Origin: Methylosinus sp. C49
Lineage (GTDB): Bacteria; Pseudomonadota; Alphaproteobacteria; Rhizobiales; Beijerinckiaceae
Length of the DNA: 64,000 nt
NCBI RefSeq assembly: GCF_009936375.1
Contig: NZ_AP022332.1
Span: forward strand, 2,388,501-2,452,500
Direction: 5' to 3'
Shown: positions 18,709 to 28,136 of the stretch, piece by piece
How positions within the stretch are numbered: the stretch's first letter is position 1
How the letters are laid out: every line of letters begins with the position of its first letter
Made by a program: the position numbers and the translations under genes
Notes under the pieces: generated by a model
Told to the model about the DNA's origin: nothing
What the model saw: the letters and a program-made list of their open reading frames with translations, nothing else
The model's database searches: none

Positions 18709-18738
18709 GCAGCGTCGATTCGATCGAATCGACGCTGC
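18709..18738. terminator. 30-bp perfect palindrome after gatB
   Basis: A 15-bp arm beginning GCAGCGTCGATT is followed immediately by its exact reverse complement ending GACGCTGC. It starts 35 bases after the gatB stop. There is no T run next to it, so a terminator or mRNA-end hairpin is likely but not certain; the T8 run at 18791-18798, after another GC-rich stem, is a second candidate. Confidence 0.45.
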
Positions 18739-19248
18739 GCTACGGCCGCAGCGCGGCTTTCGCGAGACGCGGCGCGCGCGCTGCGCACAATTTTTTTTCA
18801 CATGGTTAGCAGCGCTGCGAGAGCGCGTGCGACGCGCTTCGCAGAGGCGGCTCCGGCGTCGTCACGCATGCGTCGAGACATGCGACGCGATCGGCGCGGA
18901 GCGTCGGCGACAGCGTGAAACGAAAGCGCAAAATCGCGCTTCGTCATGCGCGCATCATCGCGCGAATGCATTTCGCGCAATTGTGCGCATCTCCAACTCA
19001 TCGAAGAAAAACAATAGATTGAGTGGCCTCGTCGAGGGTCGTGCGGAGTGCGTGGCCATTTCGAGGAGACGTCGTCGTCGATGCGCGACGCGCGTTTCGA
19101 GCGCTGCCGAGATTGCTGTCGACATGCGTCTCACGCGCTGCATCTCACGCCTTTGGAGACATGCGTCGCGGCGTTCATCGGCGCGCGCATTCGCTGCGGT
19201 CGCGCGCCATGCGACATCGCATTCGCGAGCAATTCGTGAAAGCGCCAC

Positions 19249-19276
19249 TTGAACGACTGGTTAACCACGTTACGCT
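19249..19276 (+). promoter_or_regulatory. promoter-like pair before the histone-like gene
   Basis: TTGAAC (19249-19254) and TACGCT (19271-19276) with a 16-bp spacer, about 60 bp upstream of the start codon. It resembles a housekeeping sigma factor promoter, but alphaproteobacterial promoters are loosely conserved. Confidence 0.3.
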
Positions 19277-19335
19277 ATTGCGGCCTATCGTCGGTCATAG
19301 CGACATTCCGACGATATGGATCAAGGGGACTGAAG

Positions 19336-19701
19336 ATGGCGAAACCAACGACGAAGCGTAAGCCTGCGAAAAAGGCGACCGCGAAGAAGGGTGCTCGTAA
19401 GACTGCGACCAAGAAGGCCGCGACCAAGAAGGCCGCGACGAAGAAGGTCGCCGCCAAGAAGGCTACGCGCAAGGCTGCTTCGAAGAAGGTCGCCCGCAAG
19501 ACCACGCGCAAGACGGCGACGAAGAAGCGCGTTGCGACGAAGAAGCGCGTCGCTACGAAAAAGCGCGTCGCGACGAAGAAGCGCACCGCGACGAAGAAGA
19601 CCGCCACGAAGAAGGCCGTGCGCAAGGCCCCCGTCAAGCGTCGCGCTCCGCGCAAGGCCAAGGAAACTCCTCCGGCTCCCGAAAGCTCGGAAGCGGTCTG
19701 A
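19336..19701 (+). CDS. histone H1-like Lys/Ala-rich nucleoid protein
   Basis: A 121-residue, extremely basic protein: 37 residues are lysine and most of the rest are Ala, Thr and Arg. It consists of short repeats such as ATKKAATKKAATKK and three copies of KKRVAT followed by KKRTAT. This is like the C-terminal domain of histone H1 and bacterial H1-like proteins, which bind DNA by charge and compact it. The last 15 residues are acidic and Pro-rich (ETPPAPESSEAV). No folded domain is seen. AAGGGG lies before ATG 19336. Repeats in such genes change length readily. Confidence 0.75.
   Translation: MAKPTTKRKPAKKATAKKGARKTATKKAATKKAATKKVAAKKATRKAASKKVARKTTRKTATKKRVATKKRVATKKRVATKKRTATKKTATKKAVRKAPVKRRAPRKAKETPPAPESSEAV
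19522..19593 (+). repeat. 18-bp tandem repeat inside the histone-like gene
   Basis: Four near-identical 18-bp units encode KKRVAT three times and KKRTAT once. Unit differences are mostly at third codon positions, showing some age. The array may expand or contract without changing the frame. Confidence 0.7.
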
Positions 19702-19851
19702 CGAAAGACCCGCGGCCCGAAACGCGTTCGCCATGCGCAGCCGATCCACCTCGCATCGTGAACGCGTTTCGCAGCACTTCTCTCGCCCGGGCCGGCTCGG
19801 CCCGCGCTCCTCGCTCCCGCTGATCGGCTTTGTTTCTCTCGCGCTTTTCCG

Positions 19852-19874
19852 GCCGACCTCGACGCGAGGTCGGC
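19852..19874. terminator. strong hairpin between convergent genes
   Basis: GCCGACCTCG and CGAGGTCGGC form a perfect 10-bp stem with a 3-base loop, between the histone-like gene and the convergent Pro-rich protein gene. No T run follows on either strand, so its role as a terminator is only probable. Confidence 0.4.
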
Positions 19875-19904
19875 GACGGCGGGCGAGATCTCTCCCTCAG
19901 GCTG

Positions 19905-20312
19905 TCAACGGGTGAGACATCTGGTCGCGAACTCGCGCCAGCTCGTTCCCGCCGTTCGACCTTCCTGCCTGATCTTCATCCATTGTGTGGCGCATTGGCG
20001 CATGCGCTCGCGTGAGGCGCGCGGCAGCGAGGGCGGCGGCGTCGATGTGTCGAGCGGCGGCAGCTCCTGCGGCGTCGCGGGCGGCGGCGTCTCTACCGCC
20101 GGCGGCTGCGGCGCGCGCTGCTCCGGTGGGCGCCTCGGCGGCGCAGGCGCCCGCGTCGCGCGTCGCGCGGCTGCGTGCGGCGGACGTTCGCTCGAGGGCG
20201 GAGCCTGAGGCGCTGCGACGACAACGGTCGCGAGCGCGCAGAGCGAGGCGACGATCGCCGCAAAGGCGTTGCGCGATGAAGAGAGAGCGCCGGAGTTCAC
20301 GCGTTCCGCCAT
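19905..20312 (-). CDS. secreted Pro-rich protein with C-terminal Cys/Trp motif
   Basis: A 135-residue exported protein. A signal segment at about 14-34 (AFAAIVASLCALATVVVAA) precedes a long Pro/Arg/Ala linker (about 35-100). The C-terminal 35 residues read RMRQCATQWMKIR and GTSWREFATRCL. This Cys-x3-Trp ... Trp-x2-Phe-x3-Cys pattern is a recurrent small domain of periplasmic hypotheticals in Rhizobiales, sometimes grouped with PsiF-like proteins; the two Cys could form a disulfide. Function unknown. GGGAG lies four bases before ATG 20312; an upstream start at 20339 lacks one. Confidence 0.6.
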   Translation of the reverse strand: MAERVNSGALSSSRNAFAAIVASLCALATVVVAAPQAPPSSERPPHAAARRATRAPAPPRRPPEQRAPQPPAVETPPPATPQELPPLDTSTPPPSLPRASRERMRQCATQWMKIRQEGRTAGTSWREFATRCLTR

Positions 20313-20381
20313 CGGCTCCCATTGCTCGTCGCGTCGCATCCGCGGGTGAGAGCGCGGCGTCGGACGTGACGACGGCTCTAG

Positions 20382-21533
<1,152 letters not shown>

Positions 21534-21554
21534 AGCCGCGGCGCCTTTCGGCTC

Positions 21555-24074
21555 TCACCATTCGGCTTTCACCAGCGGCAGCTTCTGCTTCAGCCGCGTG
21601 ATGAGATCCTTCAGGCTCTGGCGATTGGCCTTGTCGCAGAGCTGCGCGTCGAGATCGGCCTGCACCGATTGCGACAGCCACCAGCTCATCGAGACCTTGG
21701 ACATGGACAAGGTCTGGCCCTTGAAGCGCGCGCAAGTCGAGTCGAGCAGCGGATCGTCGCCGCCGTCGGCGACCAGCACGGGCGCGACGCGCACGCCGAT
21801 CTGGAAGAAGCTCGCCGTCATATCGCCGGCGTAGCGGTCGGTGTCGGCGTTCATCTCGACGAGGCTGCGCTGCGCCAGCGCCGCTTGTTCCGCCGCATGG
21901 CCGGCGCGCGTCGCCAGCAGCGCGTCCACTGGCGCAGCGACGAGGCCGAAGAGATCCGAGACGAAGCTCACCCCCGGCGCGCCGAGCCGCGGCGTGCCTG
22001 CCGCGCGCGGCGGCAGCGTATTGTCGGTGAGCGCGCCGACGGGATCATTCTGCACCCACAGGATCAGCGGCGTGACGCCCTGGCCCTTCAGCGCGCGCGC
22101 CACATCGAGCGCAGAGGCGAGGCCGGCATTGTCGAAATAGCCGCCGTCAACGACGCGGTCGCCATGGGAGCCGTCGCCCTTGGCGCGCAGCGTTCCCGCC
22201 GGCGAGATGACGGGGAAGCGCGCGCTGAGCAGCGCCGCCGTGGAGAGAAGAATGTCCGGCCCGTCGCGTAGCGCTGCGACATCCTTGTCGCCCTGCGCCG
22301 CGGCCGGGCACATGTCGCCCTGCGGCGTCCTGCAGGGCGTCGAGATCATCTCGAAGAAATCATAGGCGGCGGGATAGAGCGGCGCGCGCGAATTGGTCGC
22401 GGGGGCGGGGCGCGTCGAAATCAGATCGGTTCCGATGATGCGCGTTCCGCTGTCCACGGACGTGCCGTTGAGCAGCAGCAGCGGCGCCCATTTGCCCGTC
22501 GGCGTCGCGCGCGCATAGCCGAGCCGACGGCACATGCCGGTCGCGGCGCCGCTCGCGCAGGGCTCGCCGGTCTGGATCAGCTCGCCGGTCCAATAGTCTT
22601 TCTTATAGGCGGCGTTGGTCACGAAGTCGTAGTGACGCTCCCAGGATTTCTCGAGCAGAGCGGCGCGATCCTCCATCCAGCTCTCTTCGCCGAAGAAAAA
22701 TTTGCGCGGCGAGAAATTGTCGCGAAAGCCGAGGCCGACGAAGGCCGGCGAGAGATAATCGCCGGCGACCAGCAATTGCAGGCAGTCGCGCCAGCTCTTG
22801 GTCGGATCGCGATGCTCATGGGCGCCGACCCAGACGCGCGCTGAATTGACGCAGGGCGGCGTCGGCGCATCCTTTTCCGCGGCGTCGGCGAGAGCGGCGC
22901 GGAAGACCGCCGAGCCGAAGGCGCCGCCGGAGACGCCAGAGAAGGCGAAGACTCGCCGGCCCGGCGAGCCGAACTGCGGCGCATCGTGAAGATCGCCGTC
23001 GCGATCGATCAAATGGCCGATGACCGTCGCCGCCATATAGGCCGCGCGGCTGGCGCCGCCTTCTGCCGCGACGATCAGCGCCGGCGGACATTCCGTCTCG
23101 GTACAGCCATTGGCCGTCTTCCAATTGCGCACCGCCTCGGTGATGTCGATCTGCCGATCCGCCTTCGAGGGCGCGCCGGAAGCCGCGGGCAGGGCGCGCA
23201 CATCGTCGAGATGCGTATTCGCCGCCGTTATGCCGGCCGCGAAGAGAATGGCGATCAGCAGCAGCGGGCGGCCGGTCTCATAGCCCTTGCGCACCAGCCA
23301 GCTCGCGCCGAGCACGAGGCTGCCGAGCAGAAAGGGAACCAGCAGCGCGCGCGGCGCATGGTCGGACAAGAAGAAGGGCCAGATCAGCGCCGAGACGAAC
23401 ACCGCCGTCGTGGCGTGCAGCGAGGCGAAGGTGAGCCAGCGCAAATCCATGCTCGCGCCGATGAATTTGGCGATGCGCTGGCGCTTGATCACAAAATAGA
23501 CGAAAGCGACGGCCGTCGCCGCGTCGAGCGCCAGCAGCGCATAGATCTGGTCGCGCGTCGCCGTCGCCTCGGGGAGAATGGCGGCGTTCTCGATCGAGGC
23601 CTGCGCGCCCCAGAGGCCGAGCGCCACGGCGACGAAAGGGATCAGTCCGAGGAGACGCGGCGTCCAACAGATGACATGTCCGAAGCGTCGGCGCACATGG
23701 TCGCGGACGGAGCGTATGTCGTTGTCGCGCATCTCGACGCGCAGCAGATAGGGGATCATCCAGGCCGAATCGGCGTCCTCGAGCACACGGCGCGCGCCGT
23801 AATGGACGGGAAAGGCCCAGACCAGGAAGATCGCGGCGAAGACGCTGAGCCAATAATGCGCGCCGAAGAGCAGCGCGTCGAAGGAGCGATCCGCGAACAG
23901 ATTCTGCGCCTGATCGACGAGGCCGAAGAGGAGAAGCCCGGCGAGGGCGCTGACGACGCTGACGCGGCAGGCCCAGAGAATGCGCAATATCCAGTAGAAA
24001 TCCGTCTTCCACTGTGGCGCGGGCGCCGTCACCTCCGCGTGAATCTCCGATTTCGTCTCGAGCAATTGCGACAT
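21555..24074 (-). CDS. membrane-anchored patatin-like serine hydrolase
   Basis: An 839-residue protein with an N-terminal membrane domain and a large hydrolase domain. About seven hydrophobic segments lie between 25 and 295. The catalytic part starts near 325: ALIVAAEGGASRAAYMAA looks like the Gly-rich oxyanion loop. FSGVSGGAFGS gives the nucleophile elbow G-x-S-x-G, and RVVDGGYFDNAG the Asp-Gly-Gly of the catalytic dyad. Together these are the hallmarks of patatin-like phospholipases. Several Cys pairs occur in the hydrolase part (NGCTETECPP, CRTPQGDMCP), hinting at an oxidising compartment, so the domain may face the periplasm. ATG 24074 with GGAGAG upstream is preferred to 24086. Substrate unknown. 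Confidence 0.75.
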   Translation of the reverse strand: MSQLLETKSEIHAEVTAPAPQWKTDFYWILRILWACRVSVVSALAGLLLFGLVDQAQNLFADRSFDALLFGAHYWLSVFAAIFLVWAFPVHYGARRVLEDADSAWMIPYLLRVEMRDNDIRSVRDHVRRRFGHVICWTPRLLGLIPFVAVALGLWGAQASIENAAILPEATATRDQIYALLALDAATAVAFVYFVIKRQRIAKFIGASMDLRWLTFASLHATTAVFVSALIWPFFLSDHAPRALLVPFLLGSLVLGASWLVRKGYETGRPLLLIAILFAAGITAANTHLDDVRALPAASGAPSKADRQIDITEAVRNWKTANGCTETECPPALIVAAEGGASRAAYMAATVIGHLIDRDGDLHDAPQFGSPGRRVFAFSGVSGGAFGSAVFRAALADAAEKDAPTPPCVNSARVWVGAHEHRDPTKSWRDCLQLLVAGDYLSPAFVGLGFRDNFSPRKFFFGEESWMEDRAALLEKSWERHYDFVTNAAYKKDYWTGELIQTGEPCASGAATGMCRRLGYARATPTGKWAPLLLLNGTSVDSGTRIIGTDLISTRPAPATNSRAPLYPAAYDFFEMISTPCRTPQGDMCPAAAQGDKDVAALRDGPDILLSTAALLSARFPVISPAGTLRAKGDGSHGDRVVDGGYFDNAGLASALDVARALKGQGVTPLILWVQNDPVGALTDNTLPPRAAGTPRLGAPGVSFVSDLFGLVAAPVDALLATRAGHAAEQAALAQRSLVEMNADTDRYAGDMTASFFQIGVRVAPVLVADGGDDPLLDSTCARFKGQTLSMSKVSMSWWLSQSVQADLDAQLCDKANRQSLKDLITRLKQKLPLVKAEW

Positions 24075-24310
24075 GATGCTCTCCATTGAAAAGGTCGTGC
24101 CCGGACCTTCGCGGCCCGGCGGGAAAACCTGTCTTCAAGTCTACGCTAGGTCACGGCGGTGACAAGACGGCCACGCCCGCGGCCCGATTGCGCGCCAGGA
24201 GGCGTCGTCGGGGTGGACAAAGCGGCCGTCCCGTGGTTTGGCTGTGTATCGCCGCTTCGGGCCGCCGGTCCGCGGCGCCGCTCTTCGACCCTCTCGCGAC
24301 TGTTCCGCCC

Positions 24311-24736
24311 ATGCCCGGACGCACGACTCTCTTTGTGATTATTTCGTGTTGTCTTTGCGTTATATCCGGCGCGCGAGCGGATTTTCGCCTGTGCAACAAC
24401 ACGACGAACAGGGTGAGCGTGTCCTTGGCCTATACGGACGGACGCAATTGGCTTTCGGAGGGCTGGTGGAATTTGCGTTCCTCCGCCTGCGAGACGCTGT
24501 TGCGCGGACCGCTGGCGGCGCAGTACTACTACGTATATGCGATGGACGAGCGCGGCGGAGAGTGGAAGGGCAAGGCGTTCATGTGCACGCGCGATCGCGA
24601 GTTCCGCATCGACGGGCGCGAGGACTGCTTCGCGCGCGGCTTCGACCGCACGGGCTTTTTCGAGATAGACACGGGGCGCGACGCCAAGAACTGGACGGTG
24701 CAGCTCACAGATCCGACGCCGTCGTCGACGCAGTGA
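24311..24736 (+). CDS. DUF1036-domain exported protein
   Basis: A 141-residue protein with a signal peptide (about 1-22, ending ARA before DFRLCNNT). The mature part is a single DUF1036 domain: FRLCNNTTNRVSVSLAY, WLSEGWWNL, YYYVYAMDERGGEW, FMCTRDREFRI and CFARGFDRTGFFEID. Several conserved cysteines could form disulfides in the periplasm. The family is frequent in alphaproteobacteria, but its role is unknown. Separated from pyk by 46 bp on the same strand. Confidence 0.8.
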   Translation: MPGRTTLFVIISCCLCVISGARADFRLCNNTTNRVSVSLAYTDGRNWLSEGWWNLRSSACETLLRGPLAAQYYYVYAMDERGGEWKGKAFMCTRDREFRIDGREDCFARGFDRTGFFEIDTGRDAKNWTVQLTDPTPSSTQ

Positions 24737-24782
24737 CGAAGACGGCCCGCGCGGCTCTGACAAAAGAGGATTGGGCGAGAAA

Positions 24783-26216
24783 ATGAGAAGGTTGCGGCGC
24801 GTGAAGATCATCGCGACGCTCGGTCCCGCGAGCGTCGAGAAGACCGTCGTGGCCGGCCTGTCCACGGCCGGCGCCGATGTGTTTCGGATCAATATGAGCC
24901 ACACCGATCATGCCGGGCTCGCCGCCTATGTGCGCATGATCCGCGAGATCGAGGCCGAGACCGGCCGCGCCATCGGCATATTGGTCGATCTGCAGGGGCC
25001 GAAGCTCCGCATCGGCGCCTTCGCCGATGGGCCGGTGCATCTGCGCAAGGGCGATCATTTCGTCCTCGACGCCGATCCGACGCCCGGCGACGCCGTCCGC
25101 GTGCAGCTCCCGCATCCCGAGATTCTGCAGGCGCTGAAGATCGGCGACGCCATTCTGATCGATGACGGCAAGGTGCGGCTGCATGTGGTCGAGACGTCGG
25201 ACGACATGGCCCGCGCCGTCGTCGACATCGGCGGCCGCGTCTCCAATCGCAAGGGCGTCAGCCTGCCGGACACGGATATTCCGATCACCTCCATGACGCC
25301 CAAGGACCGCGCCGATCTCGACGCGGCGCTGATCGAGGGCGTCGATTGGGTGGCGATCTCCTTCGTCCAGCGCGCCGAGGACGTGCTCGAGGTCAAGCGC
25401 GTCGTCGGCTCGCGCGCGCTGGTCATGGCCAAGATCGAGAAGCCGCAGGCCATCGCCCGGCTGGACGAGATCATCGAGCACGCCGATGCGCTGATGGTGG
25501 CGCGCGGCGATCTCGGCGTCGAGGTGCCGCTCGAGAAGGTGCCGAGCCTGCAAAAGCGCATCACCCGCGCCGCGCGCCGGCTGGGCAAGCCGGTCGTCGT
25601 GGCGACGCAAATGCTGGAATCGATGATTCTGGCCCCGCTCCCCACCCGCGCCGAAGTGTCGGACGTCGCCACCGCCGTCTATGAGGGCGCGGACGCCGTC
25701 ATGCTCTCCGCGGAGAGCGCCGCCGGCCAATTCCCGATCGAGGCCGTCGCCACAATGAGCCGCATCGCGGAGGAGGTGGAGACCGACGGCGTCTATCGCT
25801 CCATCCTCAACGCCCAGCGCAATGCGCCGCCCAATCCCACCGCCGCCGACGCCATCGCCGTCGCCGCGCGCGACGTCGCCGAGACGCTGGACTCCATGGC
25901 CATTTGCGCCTGGACGGCCTCTGGCGCCACGGCGCTGCGCATCGCCCGCGAGCGGCCGCGCCCGCCGATTTTGGCGCTGACGCCCAATCGCGACACGGCG
26001 CGCCGGCTGGCGCTGGTGTGGGGCGTCCATGCGCTGGAGACGCAGGATGCGCGCGACGTGGAGGATATGGTCGATCGCGCCAGCGTGAATTCGCTGGGCG
26101 AGGGCTTCACCGCGCCGGGCGACCGCATCATCATCGTCGCCGGCATGCCCTTCGGCTCGCCGGGCGCGACCAATATGGTCCGGCTCGCGCTGGTCGGCGA
26201 GAAGAGCGGCGCCTAG
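24783..26216 (+). CDS. pyk: pyruvate kinase
   Basis: Pyruvate kinase, 477 residues, converting phosphoenolpyruvate and ADP to pyruvate and ATP. Motifs: KIIATLGPAS, FRINMSH, VDLQGPKLRIG and the active-site block MAKIEKPQAIARLDEI with the catalytic lysine. Then MVARGDLGVEVPLEKVPSLQK is represented by its start MVARGDLGVE, and VATQMLESM and AVMLSAESAAG follow. ATG 24783 is taken; a TTG at 24771 in the same frame is an alternative. The stop codon is overlapped by the palindromic repeat that follows. Confidence 0.93.
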   Translation: MRRLRRVKIIATLGPASVEKTVVAGLSTAGADVFRINMSHTDHAGLAAYVRMIREIEAETGRAIGILVDLQGPKLRIGAFADGPVHLRKGDHFVLDADPTPGDAVRVQLPHPEILQALKIGDAILIDDGKVRLHVVETSDDMARAVVDIGGRVSNRKGVSLPDTDIPITSMTPKDRADLDAALIEGVDWVAISFVQRAEDVLEVKRVVGSRALVMAKIEKPQAIARLDEIIEHADALMVARGDLGVEVPLEKVPSLQKRITRAARRLGKPVVVATQMLESMILAPLPTRAEVSDVATAVYEGADAVMLSAESAAGQFPIEAVATMSRIAEEVETDGVYRSILNAQRNAPPNPTAADAIAVAARDVAETLDSMAICAWTASGATALRIARERPRPPILALTPNRDTARRLALVWGVHALETQDARDVEDMVDRASVNSLGEGFTAPGDRIIIVAGMPFGSPGATNMVRLALVGEKSGA

Positions 26217-26294
26217 AGTGTTTTCGAGCGAAGTTGAAGAAAACACGACCGAACAGGGAGCACGCCGGTTCAATTTGAACCGGAGCGACTCTAG
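26213..26294. repeat. 82-bp palindromic intergenic element
   Basis: Terminal inverted repeats CTAGAGT and ACTCTAG enclose two internal hairpins: GTGTTTTC/GAAAACAC (26218-26225 with 26239-26246), and CCGGTTCA/TGAACCGG near 26274-26290. The GTTTTCGAGCGAAG and CCGGTTC words recall dispersed palindromes of Bradyrhizobium and relatives. It overlaps the pyk stop codon and sits between convergent genes. Confidence 0.65.
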
Positions 26295-26344
26295 CGCGAG
26301 CGCCGATCGAACGGAACCGTTCGGTCGGCCGGTTGCCGATCAGG

Positions 26345-26836
26345 TCAGGGCTGCGGCGTTGTGGCCGACGACCATTCCATTATCAGCGTCGGCCGACCTG
26401 CGAGGCTCGGCCGGCCTTCGCCGACACGCACGAAGCCTTCGCGCTCATAGAAGGCGACGGCGCGCTTATTGTCCTGATTGACGTCGAGCCGCAGCCGCGC
26501 GGGCGACAGGCTGCGCGCCGCCTCGATCAGCGCCTCCGCCGCGCCGGAGCCGAAGCGCTCTGGATGCACGCAGAGCTGATCGAGCCAATGCGAAGCGGGA
26601 TCTACGGTGACGAAACCGACGAGCGTCCGTCCGGCGCCCTCGAGCAGCAGCAGCGTGCGCGCGCCGCCATGCTCCAGCTGGACGATATGATTCTTCAGCC
26701 AGTCACGGCGCGCCTCGAAATCAATGTCTGCGTAAGTCCGCCGCCAAGCCGCGACCCAGAGGTCGGTGAGCGCGGTCCAGTCCGAATCGCGGCGCGCGAC
26801 GATGCGCGGGCCGGATATCGGGAGACCGCCTGTCAC
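26345..26836 (-). CDS. GNAT-family N-acetyltransferase
   Basis: A 163-residue GNAT enzyme. The N-terminal part has DLWVAAWRRTYADIDFEAR; the acetyl-CoA core follows with LVGFVTVDP, LDQLCVHPERFGSGAAEALIEAAR (the pyrophosphate loop RFGSGAAEAL) and LRLDVNQDNKRAVAFYEREGFV. The substrate cannot be told. The start is a GTG at 26836 overlapping the suhB stop by four bases (GTGA), so translation is probably coupled with suhB. Confidence 0.82.
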   Translation of the reverse strand: MTGGLPISGPRIVARRDSDWTALTDLWVAAWRRTYADIDFEARRDWLKNHIVQLEHGGARTLLLLEGAGRTLVGFVTVDPASHWLDQLCVHPERFGSGAAEALIEAARSLSPARLRLDVNQDNKRAVAFYEREGFVRVGEGRPSLAGRPTLIMEWSSATTPQP

Positions 26837-27630
26837 GCGCGCGCCTTGCGCACTGTGTCGAGCAGGAGGCGATGGATCGTCTCATTGCCGGCGCAGATCG
26901 CGCCCTTGGGCAGCATGTCGCCGCTGCCGTCGAGATCGCTGACGAAGCCGCCGGCCTCTCGCACCAGAACGATTCCGGCGGCGATGTCCCAGGGCTTGAT
27001 GCCGCGCTCCCAATAGGCGTCGTATCGACCGGCGGCGACGCCGGCGAGATCGAGCGCGGCGGCGCCCATGCGGCGAATATTGCCGGTCTTGGCCATGACG
27101 GCGGTCAGCTCCGTCTGGAACAGCGCGTGGCGGTCCACCGCTGCGAGCGGGGGTATGCCGCAGGCGATGAGCGAGTCGCCGAGCGACTTGCGCGAGGCCA
27201 CGCGCATGCGCCTGTTGTTATGATAGGCGCCCTGGCCCTTCTCGGCGACGAACATGTCGTCAGTCGCTGGATTGTAGACGACGCCAGCGACCAGCTGGCC
27301 CTCCCGCTCGAGCCCGATGGACACTGCGAAAATCGGGATGCCGTGCAGGAAGTTGGAGGTGCCGTCGAGCGGATCGATGTGCCAAGTGTGGGTCTTGTCG
27401 CTGCCTTCGACGGCGCCGCTCTCCTCCATTAGGAAGCCATAGCCGGGACGGGCGCGCGACAATTCCTCGAACACGACCTTTTCGGCGCGGCGGTCGGCGG
27501 CGGAGACGAAATCGCCAGGGCCTTTGACGGACACCTGCAGATTCTCGACCTCGCCGAAGTCGCGCTTCAGGCTGCGCCCGGCCTTTATGGCGGCGGCAGT
27601 CATGACGTTCATCAATGCGGATCGGATCAT
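26833..27630 (-). CDS. suhB: inositol monophosphatase family protein SuhB
   Basis: A 265-residue inositol-monophosphatase-fold enzyme dephosphorylating myo-inositol-1-phosphate; the homologue in E. coli also takes part in rRNA antitermination. Metal-site motifs: FLMEESG, WHIDPLDGTSNFLHG, and near the C-terminus KPWDIAAGIVLVREAGG. ATG 27630 with AGGACT four bases upstream is chosen; the frame runs on upstream to 27711 without coding character. A second member of the fold, hisN, lies at 31010. Confidence 0.88.
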   Translation of the reverse strand: MIRSALMNVMTAAAIKAGRSLKRDFGEVENLQVSVKGPGDFVSAADRRAEKVVFEELSRARPGYGFLMEESGAVEGSDKTHTWHIDPLDGTSNFLHGIPIFAVSIGLEREGQLVAGVVYNPATDDMFVAEKGQGAYHNNRRMRVASRKSLGDSLIACGIPPLAAVDRHALFQTELTAVMAKTGNIRRMGAAALDLAGVAAGRYDAYWERGIKPWDIAAGIVLVREAGGFVSDLDGSGDMLPKGAICAGNETIHRLLLDTVRKARA

Positions 27631-27757
27631 GGAGTCCTGAAGAATGGCGCGTGTTGGGGGGAGGTGGGGCGAGGCCTCAAATGACAGGCCGGCGGCGGGC
27701 GCGTCAAGCATTCACTGACGTCCCGTCCGCATTCGCAACGCCGCCGCCGCTCAGGCG

Positions 27758-27772
27758 TTAACCAGAGATAAA
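27758..27772. promoter_or_regulatory. CtrA-box-like site TTAA-N7-TAAA
   Basis: TTAACCAGAGATAAA matches the CtrA consensus TTAA-N7-TTAA at seven of eight positions. It lies 128 bp upstream of suhB and 95 bp upstream of the small membrane ORF on the other strand. Weaker by context than the site at 28381. Confidence 0.3.
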
Positions 27773-27866
27773 CCCTGACGACGGCGCTCGTCGCGGCCTT
27801 CACCGTTTCGAAAGCGCCATTTTGCCAGAGTGAGGCCTTCGGCCCCCGTCTGTTGGAGAATGTCCC

Positions 27867-28136
27867 GTGCCGTTCGATCCTGTGGAAATCGTCGAGACGA
27901 GAGGCGGCCGGCCCGCCATGACCCTTCGCCGGAGCGACGCCGTGCAGAAAAATGGTCGCTCGCTCGCGCTCCATAATCGGGCGGCGGCCCCCGATGGCTG
28001 GCAGTTGCTCCGCGTCGGCCTGCTGCTGGCGATCGCCGCGCTCTGCGCCGGCGCTCTGAAGGCGGGGCTCGGCCGCGCGGTCGTCGGCGCCGAGCGCACC
28101 GCCGATGTGGAGCTCCAGCGGAATATCAAGAGCTGA
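27867..28136 (+). CDS. small single-TM protein, unknown
   Basis: An 89-residue protein with a GTG start at 27867 preceded by GGAGAA at eight bases. The N-terminal 45 residues are polar; one membrane helix lies at about 47-68 (LLRVGLLLAIAALCAGAL), followed by a short tail. I do not recognise the family. It lies in its own transcription unit between divergent suhB and rcdA. Confidence 0.45.
   Translation: MPFDPVEIVETRGGRPAMTLRRSDAVQKNGRSLALHNRAAAPDGWQLLRVGLLLAIAALCAGALKAGLGRAVVGAERTADVELQRNIKS

Larger units (their letters stand above)
18675..19335. other. 661-bp intergenic region upstream of the histone-like gene
   Basis: Begins with the perfect palindrome 18709-18738, then a GC hairpin followed by eight T (18791-18798). 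The next 450 bases are unusually rich in GCGACGC and ATGCGTC words, often inverted (for example GCGTCG-N7-CGACGC near 18867). Short ORFs on both strands here show no coding character. A promoter-like pair precedes the histone-like gene. A long untranslated leader or a small RNA cannot be excluded. Confidence 0.4.

Noticed and set aside
16359-18788. 809-codon minus-strand frame antisense to gatA and gatB
   Set aside because: Both strongly conserved subunits lie on the plus strand; the antisense translation shows no family features.
18955-19361. Several 60-110-codon frames on both strands in front of the histone-like gene
   Set aside because: Compositional (Arg/Ala-rich), no ribosome binding sites at sensible distances, and mutually overlapping.
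19522-19593. Tandem repeats considered as a CRISPR-like array
   Set aside because: The units are contiguous 18-bp codon repeats in a Lys/Ala-rich gene, with no spacers and no cas genes nearby.
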